Shown here: positions 11,200 to 22,764 of the stretch, in pieces | How positions within the stretch are numbered: position 1 is the stretch's first letter | Layout of the letters: every line of letters starts with the position of its first letter | Source of the DNA: Pseudoips prasinana | Lineage: Eukaryota > Arthropoda > Insecta > Lepidoptera > Nolidae | Length of the DNA stretch: 64,000 nt | Direction of reading: 5' to 3' | Assembly (NCBI GenBank): GCA_951640165.1 | Contig: OX621250.1 | Coordinates: 18,005,501 to 18,069,500 of the forward strand | Notes under the pieces: model-generated | The model's database searches: none | What the model was told of the DNA's origin: nothing | Seen by the model: only the letters and a program-made list of their open reading frames with translations | Position numbers and translations under genes: made by a program

Positions 11200-12519
11200 A
11201 TGACGCATGCATTTCCCTACAAACTATTTATCAATTTGTTGCTGGGGATTTACTATGATTCAAAAGTTAAAAAGCTTAGACATAATAAATGACACTTGAC
11301 TTTAAAATCTACATGCTGTTAACCTTGCGTGCAAGATTTAAATATTTTATTGATGTTATCTTATTTTTATTGGATTTATTAACAATGCAAACAGTTAATA
11401 GACGCAGTAGACACGTTACCGGTATATAGCATACCTGTTATGATGACGTATAGAAAATTGCCTAATAAATTGTGACAGCAATCTGCATAAATATGCTCTA
11501 TCGAGAGAAATGTCCCAAGGCTATACAGAAATACGCCTACTCAGTTTCAGCCAGTAAAGCACTAGCTGTGTTTGCTCTGCGTGGTGTAGTTCTCGTGCCG
11601 AATGATGGTGTATATTAATGAGACACGGTGTGATGGTGTTATCTGACATCAGGGGCACTTTCTATGTCATATTCCATGATCGGAAAGGGGTCAGGTACAG
11701 GACCAACGGCTTTATGTGCTCTCCGAGGCACGGGGATATACACCGCAAACTTCCAGAATTTGGGCTACAGAGAAATTGGAATACAGAGAAATTTTCTTTT
11801 TACAGAAATATTTCAAAATTACTTATGGCCCGACCCGGAATTTGAACCCCGGACCTCGTTATCTAGGGGTGAACACGTTACTGCTAGACCAATGAAGCAT
11901 AAAACGAGACTGCAATTGGGCAGTTATTTAGCGTGAAATAATCTAAGTGTGTTGAGATTTGAATGCTTTTATACTGAAGTATAAATATAAATAATGATAA
12001 ATTCCACATAAATCATACGGCCAATGACAAGATTCTGGTTTACGGTTTTAAAACGTCGCGTGACCTCTGAAACTCGACGGTTAATCTGTTTCGTAGAAAA
12101 ATATGCTAAATAAGTATACAGATGGCTTCTGTCTGTCAACTCGATATAATCTTTTAGACAGTTTTACAACATTTTGGAGAAACCGGTAGCTTTGGATGAA
12201 ATCAAATTCAGAATAAGTACTATGAATACTATCCGCTTGAAAACAAGCCCATTTAAAATTCTCACACAATACGTAACCGTTTATTTAAATAAAACAGCCA
12301 AGTGCGAGTCAGACTCGCATAACAATGGTTCCGTACCCTCGTACAGGATTGTCAGCCACCGAGCAAATATAATCCAAATTCTAGCTGTTTGCGTGGAGCT
12401 TCATTAATATATTTTAATTTGATTATTTGAGTTACGTACATCTGTGTAGCAAATTAGCTAAAACAATAAATTTATTGACAATTATTTTATGTATAATTAT
12501 TAAATGCATAATATGTGGG
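11200..12519. other. Intron sequence with an old tRNA-like SINE remnant
   Basis: Mostly unremarkable. Around 11835-11900 the minus strand resembles a SINE head (complement of AATTTGAACCCCGGACCTCG is a box-B-like motif). At 12294-12346 there is a fragment of the CCAAGTGCGAGTC...GGTTCCGTACCC repeat. The two overlapping ORFs at 11618-11936 run through this SINE remnant and are not genes. Confidence 0.5.
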
Positions 12520-12648
12520 TATGTATGTATATATTTACAAAATAAAAGTAGTATATGTAGTATATCAATTATCTGGTTTCCACAGTACAAGCTCTGCTTA
12601 GTTTAGTATTAGATGGCCGTAAACAATGTCCCAGGATATTATTATTAC
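12520..12648 (+). mobile_element. SINE family A, 3' body
   Basis: A TGTATGTATATATTTACAAA stretch, an AGTAGTATATGTAGTATATC block, TCTGGTTTCCACAGTACAAG, TGTCCCAGGATATTATTATT. The head is absent. Its 3' end forms the left edge of the tandem duplication. Confidence 0.75.
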
Positions 12649-13163
12649 ATATTAATGTATTAACTAAATATTGTTGCGATCGAATGTTGTGCCATTCGTT
12701 GCGTAATAATACTAAGACATGGATACTTGCGATAAATAGACTCGTAAAATGCTTTTTTCCAATAAAATACGTTGAACTTTGAACTTATTTTTTTGGAGGC
12801 AATTCATTATTTGTGTAACATTCAATGAAAAGAGTCATTTCAACGTTCTACCCATTACGTTTCATGAAATACCGCCCGCTGACAATGAGATGGACCGACG
12901 GATGGATGGACGCACGGAAAGTGGAGGCTTAGTTATAGGGTTCATTAACACATTATGGGTACGGAACCCTTATAAGTAAGACATGTAAAAATATTCACAA
13001 TGCAAAAAACGGGGTAGGCGCCAGTCAGACTCCCTGAGGAATTTACAAGTATTTTTGAAAGTTTAAAATAAATGATGATGAGCTCTATAAGGCGTGCTGC
13101 GTAGCCGTATAACCATTGGGCCCGGAAGGGCGTGGGTTCATTTCCCGCATTGAAAAAATCTAT
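12615..13163 (+). repeat. Tandem duplication, unit 1 (about 550 bp)
   Basis: The blocks GGCCGT...TGTCCCAGGATATTATT, TTGTTGCGATCGAATGTTGT, ATAATACTAAGACATGGATA, ACCGCCCGCTGACAATGAGA, GGATGGATGGACGCACGGAA, ATTATGGGTACGGAACCCTT and GGGCCCGGAAGGGCGTGGGT occur here and again in the same order in 13164-13718. The two units differ by scattered substitutions and small indels. Confidence 0.85.
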
Positions 13164-13718
13164 GGTCGTGTGTAAATAATGTCCCAGGATATTATTATTA
13201 TTATTATCTAATATATTAACTCAATATTGTTGCAATCGAATGTTGTACCATTCGTAGTGTAATAATACTCAGGCACGGATACTTACGATAAATAGACTTG
13301 TAAATGCTTTTTACCAATTCAAAACGTTGAACTTTGAACTTAGTTTTTTTTAGAGGCAATTGAATATTTGTGTAACGACTCTATGAAAAGAGTCATTTTA
13401 ACGTTCTACCTATTAAGTTTCATGAAATACCGCCCGCTGACAATGAGATAGACGGACGGATGGATGGACGCACGGAAAGTGGAGGCTTAGTTATAGGGTT
13501 CCATTAACACATTATGGGTACGGAACCCTTAAAAGTAAGACATGTAAAAATATTCACAATGCAAAAAACTGGGTAAGCGCCAGTCGGACTCCCATACTGA
13601 GGAATTTACAAGTATTTTTGAAAGTTTAAAACAAATGATGATGAGCTCACGGCTTATAAGCCGTGCTGCCGTTGGGCCCGGAAGGGCGTGGGTTTGATTC
13701 CCGCATTGAAAAATCTTC
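13164..13718 (+). repeat. Tandem duplication, unit 2 (about 555 bp)
   Basis: Direct second copy of 12615-13163. It begins at the SINE-like tail GGTCGTGTGTAAATAATGTC and ends at CCCGCATTGAAAAATCT. Each unit ends in a tRNA-like head (GGGCGTGGGTTTGATTCCCGC) and starts with a SINE tail, so the junction looks like a SINE head-to-tail fusion, which suggests unequal exchange between two SINE copies. Confidence 0.85.
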
Positions 13719-13835
13719 ATGTAACATTTGATTTGGGGTCTGGTTGGGTGAAGTAACAAGGACTACCTTTTGCGTCTTGATGTTAAATTATTGATATCTT
13801 GTAATGAGAACGTGCTGTCTCGTGAATATCAGAAT

Positions 13836-13995
13836 CATCATCATCACCCCATCTCACCCCAGGCAGCAGCGTCCCTCTGTGTACTATGACCATCATACTG
13901 AGATCGTCAATCTGTCTGCCAAGCATGGCGACGATGGCATATGCCCCATGATGATTATTGGGGGTGGCTTGTGATCAGTAGTGGACTTTTTACAG
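13836..13995 (+). mobile_element. Retroelement 3' repeat with 'CAGCAGTGGACTT' end, copy 1
   Basis: Order of blocks: CATCATCACCCCATCTCACC, a CTATGACCATCATACTGAGATCG block, GTCTGCCAAGCATGGCGACG, ATGGCATAT, ATCAGTAGTGGACTTTTTAC. Same order at 39055-39286 and 61868-62070 and on the minus strand at 47735-47915. Typical of a lepidopteran LINE/SINE 3' end; family not assigned. Confidence 0.65.
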
Positions 13996-14089
13996 CTGTT
14001 ATGATGTAATGAGAACATCAGTGACAATCGTTGTAACTACTAGGAAGAATTGTTAAGTAAGTAGTGAAAAACTAGCTGTAATAACTTAC

Positions 14090-14136
14090 GGTGAAGCAGT
14101 GAAAGCCTCTCACTAAATAGTTTTCACTGCTTCACC
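14090..14136. repeat. Short inverted repeat (15-bp arms)
   Basis: GGTGAAGCAGTGAAA (14090-14104) and its exact complement (14122-14136) with a 17-nt loop. miRNA-like in size but the arms are too short and too perfect to call one. Confidence 0.7.
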
Positions 14137-14857
14137 GAACGTGTATGTAAGTGTTTAATATTACAGTAGTAGAGTTTGTTTTAGTTACAAAACATCATCA
14201 CGACGTTAAAAAATATCCAGATTTTAAATAATATAACATGGTGGCAATTATTTAATAGTCACTAAAAACTCAAGGAAAACTACAACGTTAAATATTATAA
14301 GATTAGCTTTCCAAATTTACTAATACCTCCGGTCCGGACGTTCCTCACATACTGAAACATCGGTAACTGTTATAACAGGAATTCGACTCTTATTCCAACG
14401 GAATGAATCATAAAATTGAATGCAAAATGCAATCAAAGTGTATAAAACTATTTTGAACGAACAGCGAATAACAATGATCACTAAAGATCGGAATTTTAGA
14501 TAAATTACTTAGCGTGTTTTGAGAAAAGTGTCCTTGCCAGAGAAATCTTTTAGGAAATAAAGGAATATTTTCACTTAGTTATCTTAGTTTTATTGGTTCA
14601 CTTTACGGCGATGTACGGACAAACAACAAACAACGGGATTTCTCTTAACAAAACAGCTTACAACCATTTGTGACTCAGATTGTACACCACCTATTAATTG
14701 ATAAAATATCGATTCAATTTTCTAATCACTCTTTAAGTTGACAGGTTTAGAATAAATATGACATTAATCTAAGCTTAATTAACTTTTTAAGGCAACTGAA
14801 ACGGGTAGATACCTATTTTAATATGTTACATGTTTAATCACAATTGTGACATGCGCG

Positions 14858-15068
14858 AATAAAATTATTAACAAAATCTGCCAAATCGTAATAACTAGGA
14901 AAATTAATAGCTTTCCTTAAGTTAACTCCGCTATTTATTTTACACTTGGCGTAATAGGCTCCTGCATAGTTGGCTAGAATCCATTGAAAATGGTCACCCC
15001 ATATAGTAATTCCATATAGTATTCACATCATATTACGATTTGGCAGTTTTTGTTAATAATTTTTATTT
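14858..15068. mobile_element. MITE with about 36-bp terminal inverted repeats (MITE-C)
   Basis: Left end AATAAAATTATTAACAAAAT then CTGCCAAATCGTAATA; right end TATTACGATTTGGCAG then TTTTTGTTAATAATTTTTATT. The arms differ by one indel and one base. The inside is unique AT-rich DNA with no ORF. The target duplication is unclear. Single copy in this window. Confidence 0.75.
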
Positions 15069-15120
15069 TATTCTATGAAGTCAAGCGTATTATATATATT
15101 TCACGTCAATTCTCTACTTC

Positions 15121-15320
15121 CTGAATCTTTTGCTTAGGGCGGTGGCAGAAATTTGGAGTTGTTGACGGATGATGGTCGGGCTCTTACTGAAGTAGTGCAG
15201 AGCGGTATCGTCTGTATAGAGGGCTAATTGTGCCTTCTTGGGGATGGGGGCGTCGCTGGTGTATAGCTAGAACAGGATCGGGGAAAGGACGGAACTGTAG
15301 AGAACTCCTACGCAAATCGG
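15121..15320 (-). mobile_element. Jockey/R1-like LINE reverse-transcriptase fragment
   Basis: Minus-strand translation contains a stretch with SVLSPILF, LYTSD, KKAQLALYTDDTAL and SPTIIRQQLQISATAL. This is the reverse-transcriptase catalytic region of non-LTR elements, the active-site YADD appearing as YTDD. One in-frame stop follows ILF, and no 5' or 3' flank of an element is preserved, so it is a dead fragment. Confidence 0.75.
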
Positions 15321-15330
15321 ACGGGAGGAT

Positions 15331-16869
15331 AAGATTAGTCAGCTTTACTGCTGAATCGATGGCACATCAAGTGGGTTAACTGAGTTTAGAACTATGACCA
15401 GATAAGTTTCGTTGTTTTGAACACCGGTGTTTTGATTTTTCTTTAAATTGCGTGACTGCATGTGTGATCCAGTGCAATCGACTAGTTACTATCGCGGCGC
15501 CCTTTATGTTGCAGGTTCATTCTCCGCTCAGGATTATTGTTTGTGAGATAAATGAATGGTTATTCTGTCCGATAATTGTAATTATCTCCACAATACGGGA
15601 TTCAATTCCATAAAACGTAGTCTTTAAAAAGTTAACAAATAGGATACACAAAATATTTCTACGAATTTAGGTGTAAACATCCCAAAATAGATATTACGGA
15701 GTTGAAAATAGTTTTTAAATCACTTGGAATTTCTTAGTTTGAGCCTTCGCCAAAACAACATTACCTTTTCGGGACGGATTTTCGTTGTGAGGTGCCAAGC
15801 CTAAAAATATGCTAATCCTCTAAAATGTGATAGGAAGATGCTTAGACTATTTTATGTGGGAGGCAATTAAATAAGTCAAGTAATTTATACAAACTATATA
15901 TTATTTGCTTTTGTCTGTGACTCATCTCCGTTTCCATTTTGTTCAAATTAGAAGTAGTTTAAACGCCATATTAATAAATGGAGTAATATGTCCCAGAGGC
16001 TATTCTCATGTATTCTGAACGTGTTGGTATAATTACTTTATGAACGCTTGATGTGATATGGCTATACACAAATTATAATAAAATGAATACGCACAATTAG
16101 ACTACGATATTCTTAGTTTAAAAAAAAAAAAACTCGGTAGACATTACCATGCTTCAACATATTTTTGGGCGACCATATTTTAAACTCTATTGGTTTCTAA
16201 TATTTTTAAACTAATTAATTATAGATATTACAATATAAAAGATAATGATAACAACTTATTAGTAAAAATATTATGGTGGAAATGAAAAAAGGAAATACAC
16301 ACGTGTCCTCAAAGATCTAATTTCAATATATAAACTAAACGAGATAATATTATGATAAATTAATACGAAAAGATATCGACTACCCTGCAAAAGTTTTTAA
16401 TGCATGCCTTTGCGTCCTTCTAAGCCACCCTGTAATACCTATGTGTAAGTGTTAACTATTAAATATAGACTTAAACAATTCTGTATAGGGTCGATTGACA
16501 GCACTGTCAGTATAGGAAAACTCATAATATCCTATTCGTATTTGGCGTCTTCACGTCTGCTTGGCATTATTTCATCATCAGGTTTCGCAATATATTCATA
16601 GTGGGTAATATTATCCAATAATATAACATGCATACATTTAATAATACTCGATAGTTGTTCACATTGAAGTCGCGTCTTGAATGCATTTACGTAATAATAC
16701 GCGGCTTCATAGAAGATTGGACATTGCTTATGGGTTTATCTTTTCTTAAAATTTATATTATCCGAACAAAATCGAAGATAGTGCTCAAACAAAACTGGTA
16801 TAAATTAGGCATTTAAGTAAAAATACATGAAAAAAGAGAATGCGCTCAAGACCTCCATGAAATTATCCC
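15331..16869. other. Intron sequence, nothing recognisable
   Basis: AT-rich DNA with a short poly(A) at 16121-16132. No repeat or exon that I can support. Confidence 0.4.
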
Positions 16870-17275
16870 TGCTTTCCCCTTTTTTCATGGGACTACCAGG
16901 AGTAGGGAGAGTATTCACCGATTTGTTGTTGACATCCCATTTTGCCGTACGAAGCGCTTTTTTCCTCCTTCATCATACGCACGGCTAAGCAGTGGAACAC
17001 CGTCCCGAACGACGTGTTTCCAGACTCATACAACATGGGTTTATTCAAGGCTAGAGAGAACAGGCATCTTATAGGTCCACCTTCGACCACATAAACACTT
17101 ACCATCAGGTGAGATCGTGATCAAGCGAAAAACCCATCCAAAGAAGTGCCCTCAGGGGCAGAATACTTAGTTTATAGTTGTATTTGCTATACGGATTGTG
17201 CCCCTACTTGCTCCTCTGTTGGGTGGAGCTGCGAAAGCCTCATAAGCTAACTGTAAATGTAAACAAATAAATATA
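16870..17275 (+). mobile_element. Jockey/CR1-like LINE 3' end, frameshifted
   Basis: One frame gives HRFVVDIPFCRTKR and another gives SFIIRTAKQWNTVPNDVFPD then YNMGLFKARENRHL. Together these match the C-terminal tail of insect non-LTR polymerases (VxxxxxR...S.F.PRTA.LWN.LP..VFP..YN...FK). The two parts are in different frames, so there is a frameshift. Downstream lies a 3' UTR with CCATCAGGTGA, a CCTCAGGGGCAGAATACTTA stretch and a final AATAAATATAC. Confidence 0.75.
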
Positions 17276-17290
17276 CAATAGGCAACAAAA

Positions 17291-18658
17291 TCGTATCTAC
17301 ATATATTTAGCATTATAAGAAATAAATCTATGCTGTTCTTTATAAATCAACTGTCGCCAAAGTAATCGCACAAAGGTTCGTAAATAGCTGAGGGATCAGG
17401 TATCTGATCTGTGGAACGCAGACAGTTGCCAGCTTATCAAGCTTTGATAAGTACCCGATAGCTAAACCTTGTGTTCCTTTTAAATCGTAAAAGCCTTTTT
17501 GTGTGCTAAGCGTTGGCCGCCTACCTGTCAGAACTTATGCAATTTCCTTTAAAATTAAGAGACGTAAATTCTATCTTATACTTAAACGAACAATTTTTGA
17601 AGTAACGCCATTCTATCTTACAATTAAATGACTTCTATGAAAAAATCAATACAACCCAATGATAGATATAAGAACAGTAAATAAAATAAAAAAATTAAGT
17701 AGGTAACAGTTACATAACTTCCTAAATTATTACATATCCTTAGCAAAGGCTGTGTAATATGATATATTTAAGATAGTATTTATTCATATAGATATCTATA
17801 TAAGTTATCGAGATCTGGCAAAGGAACAGAATACGGGGGAAATGTCTTTCCAGTGAGGTTTCGGGGTAAACAATTTTTGTAAGAATTATTCGATCAAAAT
17901 ATCCATGTTCTGGTAACACTTACTGATATATCAAAAATGTTTGTTTTTAAACATAACATGTTAATATGACATAAGGGTAGGTATCGTTTTGTGTTTCCAG
18001 ATATTTTTTTCTTCAAATATCCTCTACCTTTTTTCATAGCTGGCCTTAGCAACACTGAGATATCCGTGTCTTCCAGGTACTAGACCTGCTTGAATGTAAA
18101 TCTTTAAGATTTATCCTTGAAATTTCAAACCTCACGATTCTTTTATTTATACAAAAGATCATGACTAATTTTAAGACGCAATATATCGTCAAAACCAACA
18201 CTCAAATAAAACGACAAATTTAGTACCTTTTAGCCTATTTCTGATATAAAAACGAATAAAAGAAGTGCTTTATAAGATTTGATGTGTTGTTTATTACGGA
18301 TGGATGAATGAATGGACGCTATTGCTTAAATTATAAGAGTGAGTTCATAAAACTGAGCTTCTTTATGTCTTGGGTCGTAGCTTTTATATTAACTGAGCAT
18401 TAAAATACAAGCAGCGCGAACACTATAAAACTGCCAAGTTGTTTTATACGCAAGTTAAGGTAAGGTAGGTACCATTGTTTGGAAATATATATGGCGACTA
18501 CCTATATCACGGTTTTCATATAGCTTAATAAGTTTATAATATGTAGATATCGTAACATTCAAAAATTATTCTCATAAAGACTTTTTAAACTAAGTTTAGA
18601 AGTTTCAATCTTTGACGGCAATTATTGAATTATATTATAAAACAAATTTATAATAATA
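17291..18658. other. Intron sequence, nothing recognisable
   Basis: AT-rich DNA; no repeats or exon-like frames noticed. Confidence 0.4.
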
Positions 18659-18917
18659 CTAGCAGTGCCCGCGGACTTCGTTCGGCGTTATATATATATT
18701 TGTCCCTGCCCGTTTGTCCCGCGTAATACTTCGGGTTAAAAGTTCGGGATAAATAAAAATTATGATAATATGAATCATGCTAGAGCCTATGACACTCCAC
18801 GATAACGTAGCTTTTTATTGGCGAAATAATTTTGAAAATCGGTTCAGTATGTCCAGAGATTACCCCTCACAACGTCACAAACCCACAAACGTTACCTCTT
18901 TATAATATAAGTATAGA
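18659..18917 (-). mobile_element. Helitron-like element, second subfamily
   Basis: On the minus strand it starts TCTATACTTATATTATAAAG, continues GGTAACGTTTGTGGGTTTGT, GATTTTCAAAATTATTTCGC, and ends CGAACGAAGTCCGCGGGCAC then CTAG (18662-18659). The 3' end differs from the other copies (CGAACGAAG hairpin instead of CGCGGGT), so this is a different subfamily. Confidence 0.6.
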
Positions 18918-19007
18918 TGAAATTATAAGAATACCGTAGTTTAATTTTAGTACTTACTTTAAAGTTTCTAGTTCACCTCCATTTCAGTTTACAGTCCACC
19001 ATTCTGG

Positions 19008-19049
19008 TGAAACTTCCATGTCATTTTTGAAAATGACATGGAAGTTTCA
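19008..19049. repeat. Near-perfect palindrome (20-bp arms, 2-nt spacer)
   Basis: TGAAACTTCCATGTCATTTT (19008-19027), spacer TG, then the exact complement (19030-19049). A hairpin this tight is unusual outside very recent inverted duplication. Confidence 0.9.
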
Positions 19050-19707
19050 GATGCATGAATTTATATATTATGCTATAAGTTTTTAAATAACATGTAGGTA
19101 TTATAAAATATTTATTGCGTCAGTTTGTCATACTGTGAAGATTGTGAAGTGATACGAGTTCGCAAAAGTTTGATTTAGAATGTTAGCAATTCGTTGGTCC
19201 ATAAGAACATCAATGTTTTGATGATTTTTATTTACGACATATACATCGGATATTTTTATGCTAAAAGTAATTTTAGTATAAATATCTCCAACGAATATGT
19301 CGGTTAAAATAAACACAAAACATAAATCCATAGAAAACTATGATACATTTAACATGTTGACGGTATTTACCGTTATTAGTGCCATAGGAATATAACTATT
19401 ATTTATGTTGTCTACATCTATGGCACCAAGTTATGATTATGATATCATATTTTACTAAATGCTTTTATGGGATGTGTCAAAAGAAACCTACTTACCTAGT
19501 TTATTTTTAATTAGTTTTATAGAATACAAAATGTGTTATTTGGTATTAAGTTTGACACAAAATAATGTTAGGTCGAAGATATAAAACAAAACCGTTGCCT
19601 GTTGAAAATGTTGAATTTTAGAAAAACTAAAACAACGTCATTTGATTTGTCGTTCGGTGGATTATGAAATTGAGTGCATCTATGTTGAAACACACTTTTT
19701 TACACTA

Positions 19708-20101
19708 AAATTGGCAAATGCTTGCTTTTCATGCCGGAGGTTGTGAGTTCGATTCCCACCCAGGGGCTCTACCGGCTTAGTCGCTGAACATCGATTTCTT
19801 AAATGGCGTTCATGAGCCGATTTAACGATTGATTAAGTCTTTTTTAACCTTTATATATTTGAACGCCATTTAAGAAATCGATGTTCGGTGATTTAGCCGG
19901 TAGATCCCCAGGACAGATATTTGTGTGCATGAACATTTCTGTGTGTCCTGTGTCTGGGTGTAAGTATCTATAGGTATAAGTATTTATTTACAAAATAAAA
20001 GTAGTATATTAGTTATCTGGTTTTCATCATAAAAGCTCTACTTAGTTTGGGACCAGATGGCCGTGTGTAAATAATGTCAAAGGATATTATTATTATTATT
20101 A
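19708..20101 (+). mobile_element. SINE family A interrupted by a MITE
   Basis: The SINE head (TTGGCAAATGCTTGCTTTTC, GAGTTCGATTCCCACCCAGG) is separated from the rest (ACAGATATTTGTGTGCATG..., TGTCTGGGTGTAAG, ATCTGGTTTTCATCATAAAA, and a (ATT)n tail) by the 143-bp insertion at 19765-19907. Removing the insertion gives a contiguous SINE matching 6942-7207. Confidence 0.85.
19765..19907. mobile_element. Small MITE inserted in a SINE, 5-bp target duplication CCAGG
   Basis: Ends GGCTCTACCGGCTTAGTCGC and, inverted, GGATCTACCGGCTAAATCAC; the arms continue through GAACATCGATTTCTTAAATG on both sides. CCAGG flanks it directly on the left (19760-19764) and right (19908-19912), while the uninterrupted SINE has one CCAGG. 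This makes the element borders unusually certain. No ORF. Confidence 0.85.
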
Positions 20102-20193
20102 CTAACTGCTTCTGTACATTATGTCGTTCTATGTCATTTATCGAGAAAGAAAGAAATAATATGTCCTACGTGTCTGGCTAGTCTCTATTAAGT

Positions 20194-20337
20194 TTGGTGG
20201 ACGAAGTAAAAAAGGAGAAAAAATATTATCAGAGTAATTGTGCCATTTTGAAGTCAGTAAAAAATTGCCTTTGGGACGATGTAATGTATATACAGTGGAA
20301 AGCTGACGGTAAAAATACGTGCGGCGAATGCAAATGC
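20194..20337 (+). other. Open frame of uncertain nature with a Cys-rich end
   Basis: About 48 codons give a lysine-rich start (VDEVKKEKKYYQ), WDDVMYIQWKADG and a CGECKCQFW motif. The frame carries on to 20454 without those features. An AG with a weak pyrimidine tract lies just upstream (CTCTATTAAG). It could be a decayed transposase or an isolated exon. I recognise no family. Confidence 0.2.
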
Positions 20338-20699
20338 CAATTTTGGCAAGGAATGCTTATATTACGTGAATTTAAGCAATCACGTCCACAACTACCGATA
20401 CGCTGTTGTCTGGATATTTTACAACATTACTGTTATCATCAGATATACAGGTAACATACATGTATTTTTTCTCTCTAACATTAAACATATCCAAAAAGAC
20501 CTAAACAGACACTATTGTTTATTAATTGTGTCTCAAATGTGTGCGTGTAGTATTGTGTATTTCAATACCAATATATATTATAATAGAATGTAATAGAATA
20601 TAATACAACTTTATTATTCAAGAATTAACAACATGTTTAAAGAGAGTTGACGGAATTAAGTGTACAAATTTAATTTGTCAAATATAAGCTTATCCTGCG

Positions 20700-20765
20700 G
20701 GGATATAAGAAAATTGTACACGTCTGTTTCCCAAAGGTGTAGGCAGAGACACCGGCTATCCATTT
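20700..20765 (-). mobile_element. LINE 3'-end remnant
   Basis: CACGTCTGTTTCCCA then GGTGTAGGCAGAGACA is the complement of the sequence coding the final residues and stop of the LINE tail found at 38482-38705 (CTCTGCCTACCCACC then TGGGAAACAGACGTG). Short and degraded. Confidence 0.5.
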
Positions 20766-21353
20766 GTCACAATCTTGCACACCTACTTTGCCTTTATTAA
20801 TGTCATTATATCACCGATTTAGGATACTTCTTACCTGGCCTGTCTTCGATTTGGTCAGAGAATGTTTTACGAAGACTTCCCCTTCCAGTTGTACCATTCT
20901 CACAGGGGAGCTATACTTCTTTTGTCAATCTTCTGATTGGACAGTAATGAACTGCATAATCAATATCTATGGGTGAGTGGAAAAATCATGCTTTCCGTGT
21001 CATTATTGCTGGTAGATAACGCAACTTTCCAATGGACTCAGAAGAAAGAAACATTAACGGTATAAAAGTTAATTAACGTAAAACAACCCGATGGTTTATT
21101 ACATAATTGATGTTGTCAGCGGCCGAATGCTTAATTTGTTAATGGAGCCAGTTCCACCATTTTGTGAGTACCTATCTCCCTGTAATGGTGAAACATCTAT
21201 CTGTATAACAGTACCGAAGTGTCTTCTATATTATTATACGTGAATAATAAATGACGTGTAACAATATTAGTGTCAAACATTTTAAGTGGTGCGGCAGCAT
21301 TGTTTCTGTTATCGTCGGGAATGTTCGCAGACGTAAGTGGGCTGTATTTATAT

Positions 21354-21525
21354 ATACACACGCACACACACACCCACACACACACATACACAAACACACA
21401 CACATACACAAACACACACACACACACACACATACAAACACACACATATACACACACACACGCACACACACACACATACATACACACACATACATACACA
21501 CACACATACACACACAGAAACACCC
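21354..21525. repeat. (CA)n / (TACA)n microsatellite
   Basis: About 170 bp of CA dinucleotides with interspersed TACA and CAAA units. It generates long artificial His/Thr and Cys/Val frames on the two strands, which are not genes. A tRNA-like SINE head in minus orientation follows at about 21545-21630 (GATCGAACCCGCAACC is a box-B complement), so the tract may have grown from the SINE's simple-sequence tail. Confidence 0.9.
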
Positions 21526-21741
21526 AGCAAAATGAACACATACATAATATTTGTCTTGTGCTAGGATCGAACCCGCAACCTTTGGATCAAAAGACAGGTT
21601 CACCACGAACTGGGTCACGGCGGGCGTCAGATATAAGTACATGTATTTACATACATATCCACAAAGCTAAAAATCTAGTTCATAATCTACATATAAACAG
21701 GAATATGATTAACGCAAATGTTGTATAATTGATTCCAACTG

Positions 21742-21874
21742 TACAGGCGCATACACATCCAGCTACCCCAATCTATCAAATTTATTTTATCGATTTTCAA
21801 CTTTATCACGTAAGGTCCACTTTCAATTGGGGAAATTTGACATATTGGGGTAGCTTGGTGTGATGGCGTCTGTA
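21742..21874 (+). mobile_element. TA-ended MITE-B, copy 1
   Basis: Terminal inverted repeats TACAGGCGCATACACATCCA... and ...TGATGGCGTCTGTA, with inner blocks AGCTACCCCAATCT and AGATTGGGGTAGCT-like sequence, and a central TTTTCAACTTTATC...TTTCAATTGGGGAAATTTGA. 133 bp; same orientation as the 44991 copy. Confidence 0.85.
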
Positions 21875-22535
21875 CATCCACAAGCATTTTCTTGTATGTG
21901 TAAATACAATAGCACCATTAATTCAATTCATGAGAATAATTTAAGTATAACATAAAATCAGAGTAAATTATAAATTATTTACGTTATCGCCTTTCTAAAT
22001 ACTCATTCCTAATAATTTATGATTTAATGCGTTCGAGCTGTATGGAAGGATAGGTAGAATAACGAGACCACCACAGACGCTTATTATGTGCATAAAACTG
22101 ATGGATGGCGAGTTAACTACAAATAAAAGACACCTGTAAAAAATGATTAATAAAATCTTTCTTCGCAGAACACCGATAAAATAAACTTCTTCGAAGCTGC
22201 TCAGTCGTATATAGGTGTCTGGTTCGAGCATAGAAACAAGGAAGGAGATAATAAATCAAAGCAATTATGAGACCTGATGCGAATGTTTACAAAACATTCC
22301 GTCTTTTCTGAACTTGCATGATACCCAGTATGATATTAAAGGCATTTGCCAAATTTTATTTTAACTAAATGTATAAATATTTAAGAGCGGTAGGGCACAG
22401 CGTTCAGTCGCTCAAGTACCTCCACCTTACAGAAGGAATTCCTTAATAATAACATTAATACCTTTAATGTTGCGTGTAGGTAAGGTCACCAGAGCTCATT
22501 GGGGTGGGGGGAAGGGTCAGCTACACTAGTTTGCT

Positions 22536-22664
22536 GACTCTGTTAAAGGCCGGCAAGGCACCCGTGACTTTTCTGGTGTTACGACTGTCAATGGGCGGCA
22601 GTGATCACTTACCATCAGGTGACCCGCTTGGTTGTTTGTCGCTCTATGACATAAAAAAATAATT
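22536..22664 (+). mobile_element. LINE 3'-end fragment
   Basis: GTTAAAGGCCGGCAAGGCAC, CTTTTCTGGTGTTACGACTG, TCAATGGGCGGCAGTGATCA, CTTACCATCAGGTGACCC. This is the widespread lepidopteran 3' end whose translation carries LLKAGKAPVTFLVL, close to the end of a Jockey/R1-type polymerase. A SINE body (22668-22764) follows directly. Confidence 0.65.
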
Positions 22665-22667
22665 ATA

Positions 22668-22764
22668 GGTATATTTAATATATCAGTTAGTTGGTTTCCA
22701 TAGTACAAGCTGCTTAGTTTGGGATCAGATGGGCGTGTGTCAGTAGTGTCCCAAGATATTGTTG
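22668..22764 (+). mobile_element. SINE family A, 3' body
   Basis: ATATCAGTTAGTTGGTTTCC, ATAGTACAAGCTGCTTAG, GGGATCAGATGGGCGTGTGT, GTCCCAAGATATT. The head is missing. Confidence 0.75.

Noticed and set aside
11618..11936. Two overlapping + strand ORFs
   Set aside because: They read through a degraded SINE in reverse; no coding evidence.
14090..14136. Possible miRNA hairpin
   Set aside because: Arms only 15 bp, perfect and without the bulges and flanking stem of a precursor; kept only as an inverted repeat.
21197..21728. Several overlapping ORFs of 65-152 codons on both strands
   Set aside because: They are translations of the (CA)n microsatellite (His/Thr or Cys/Val repeats).
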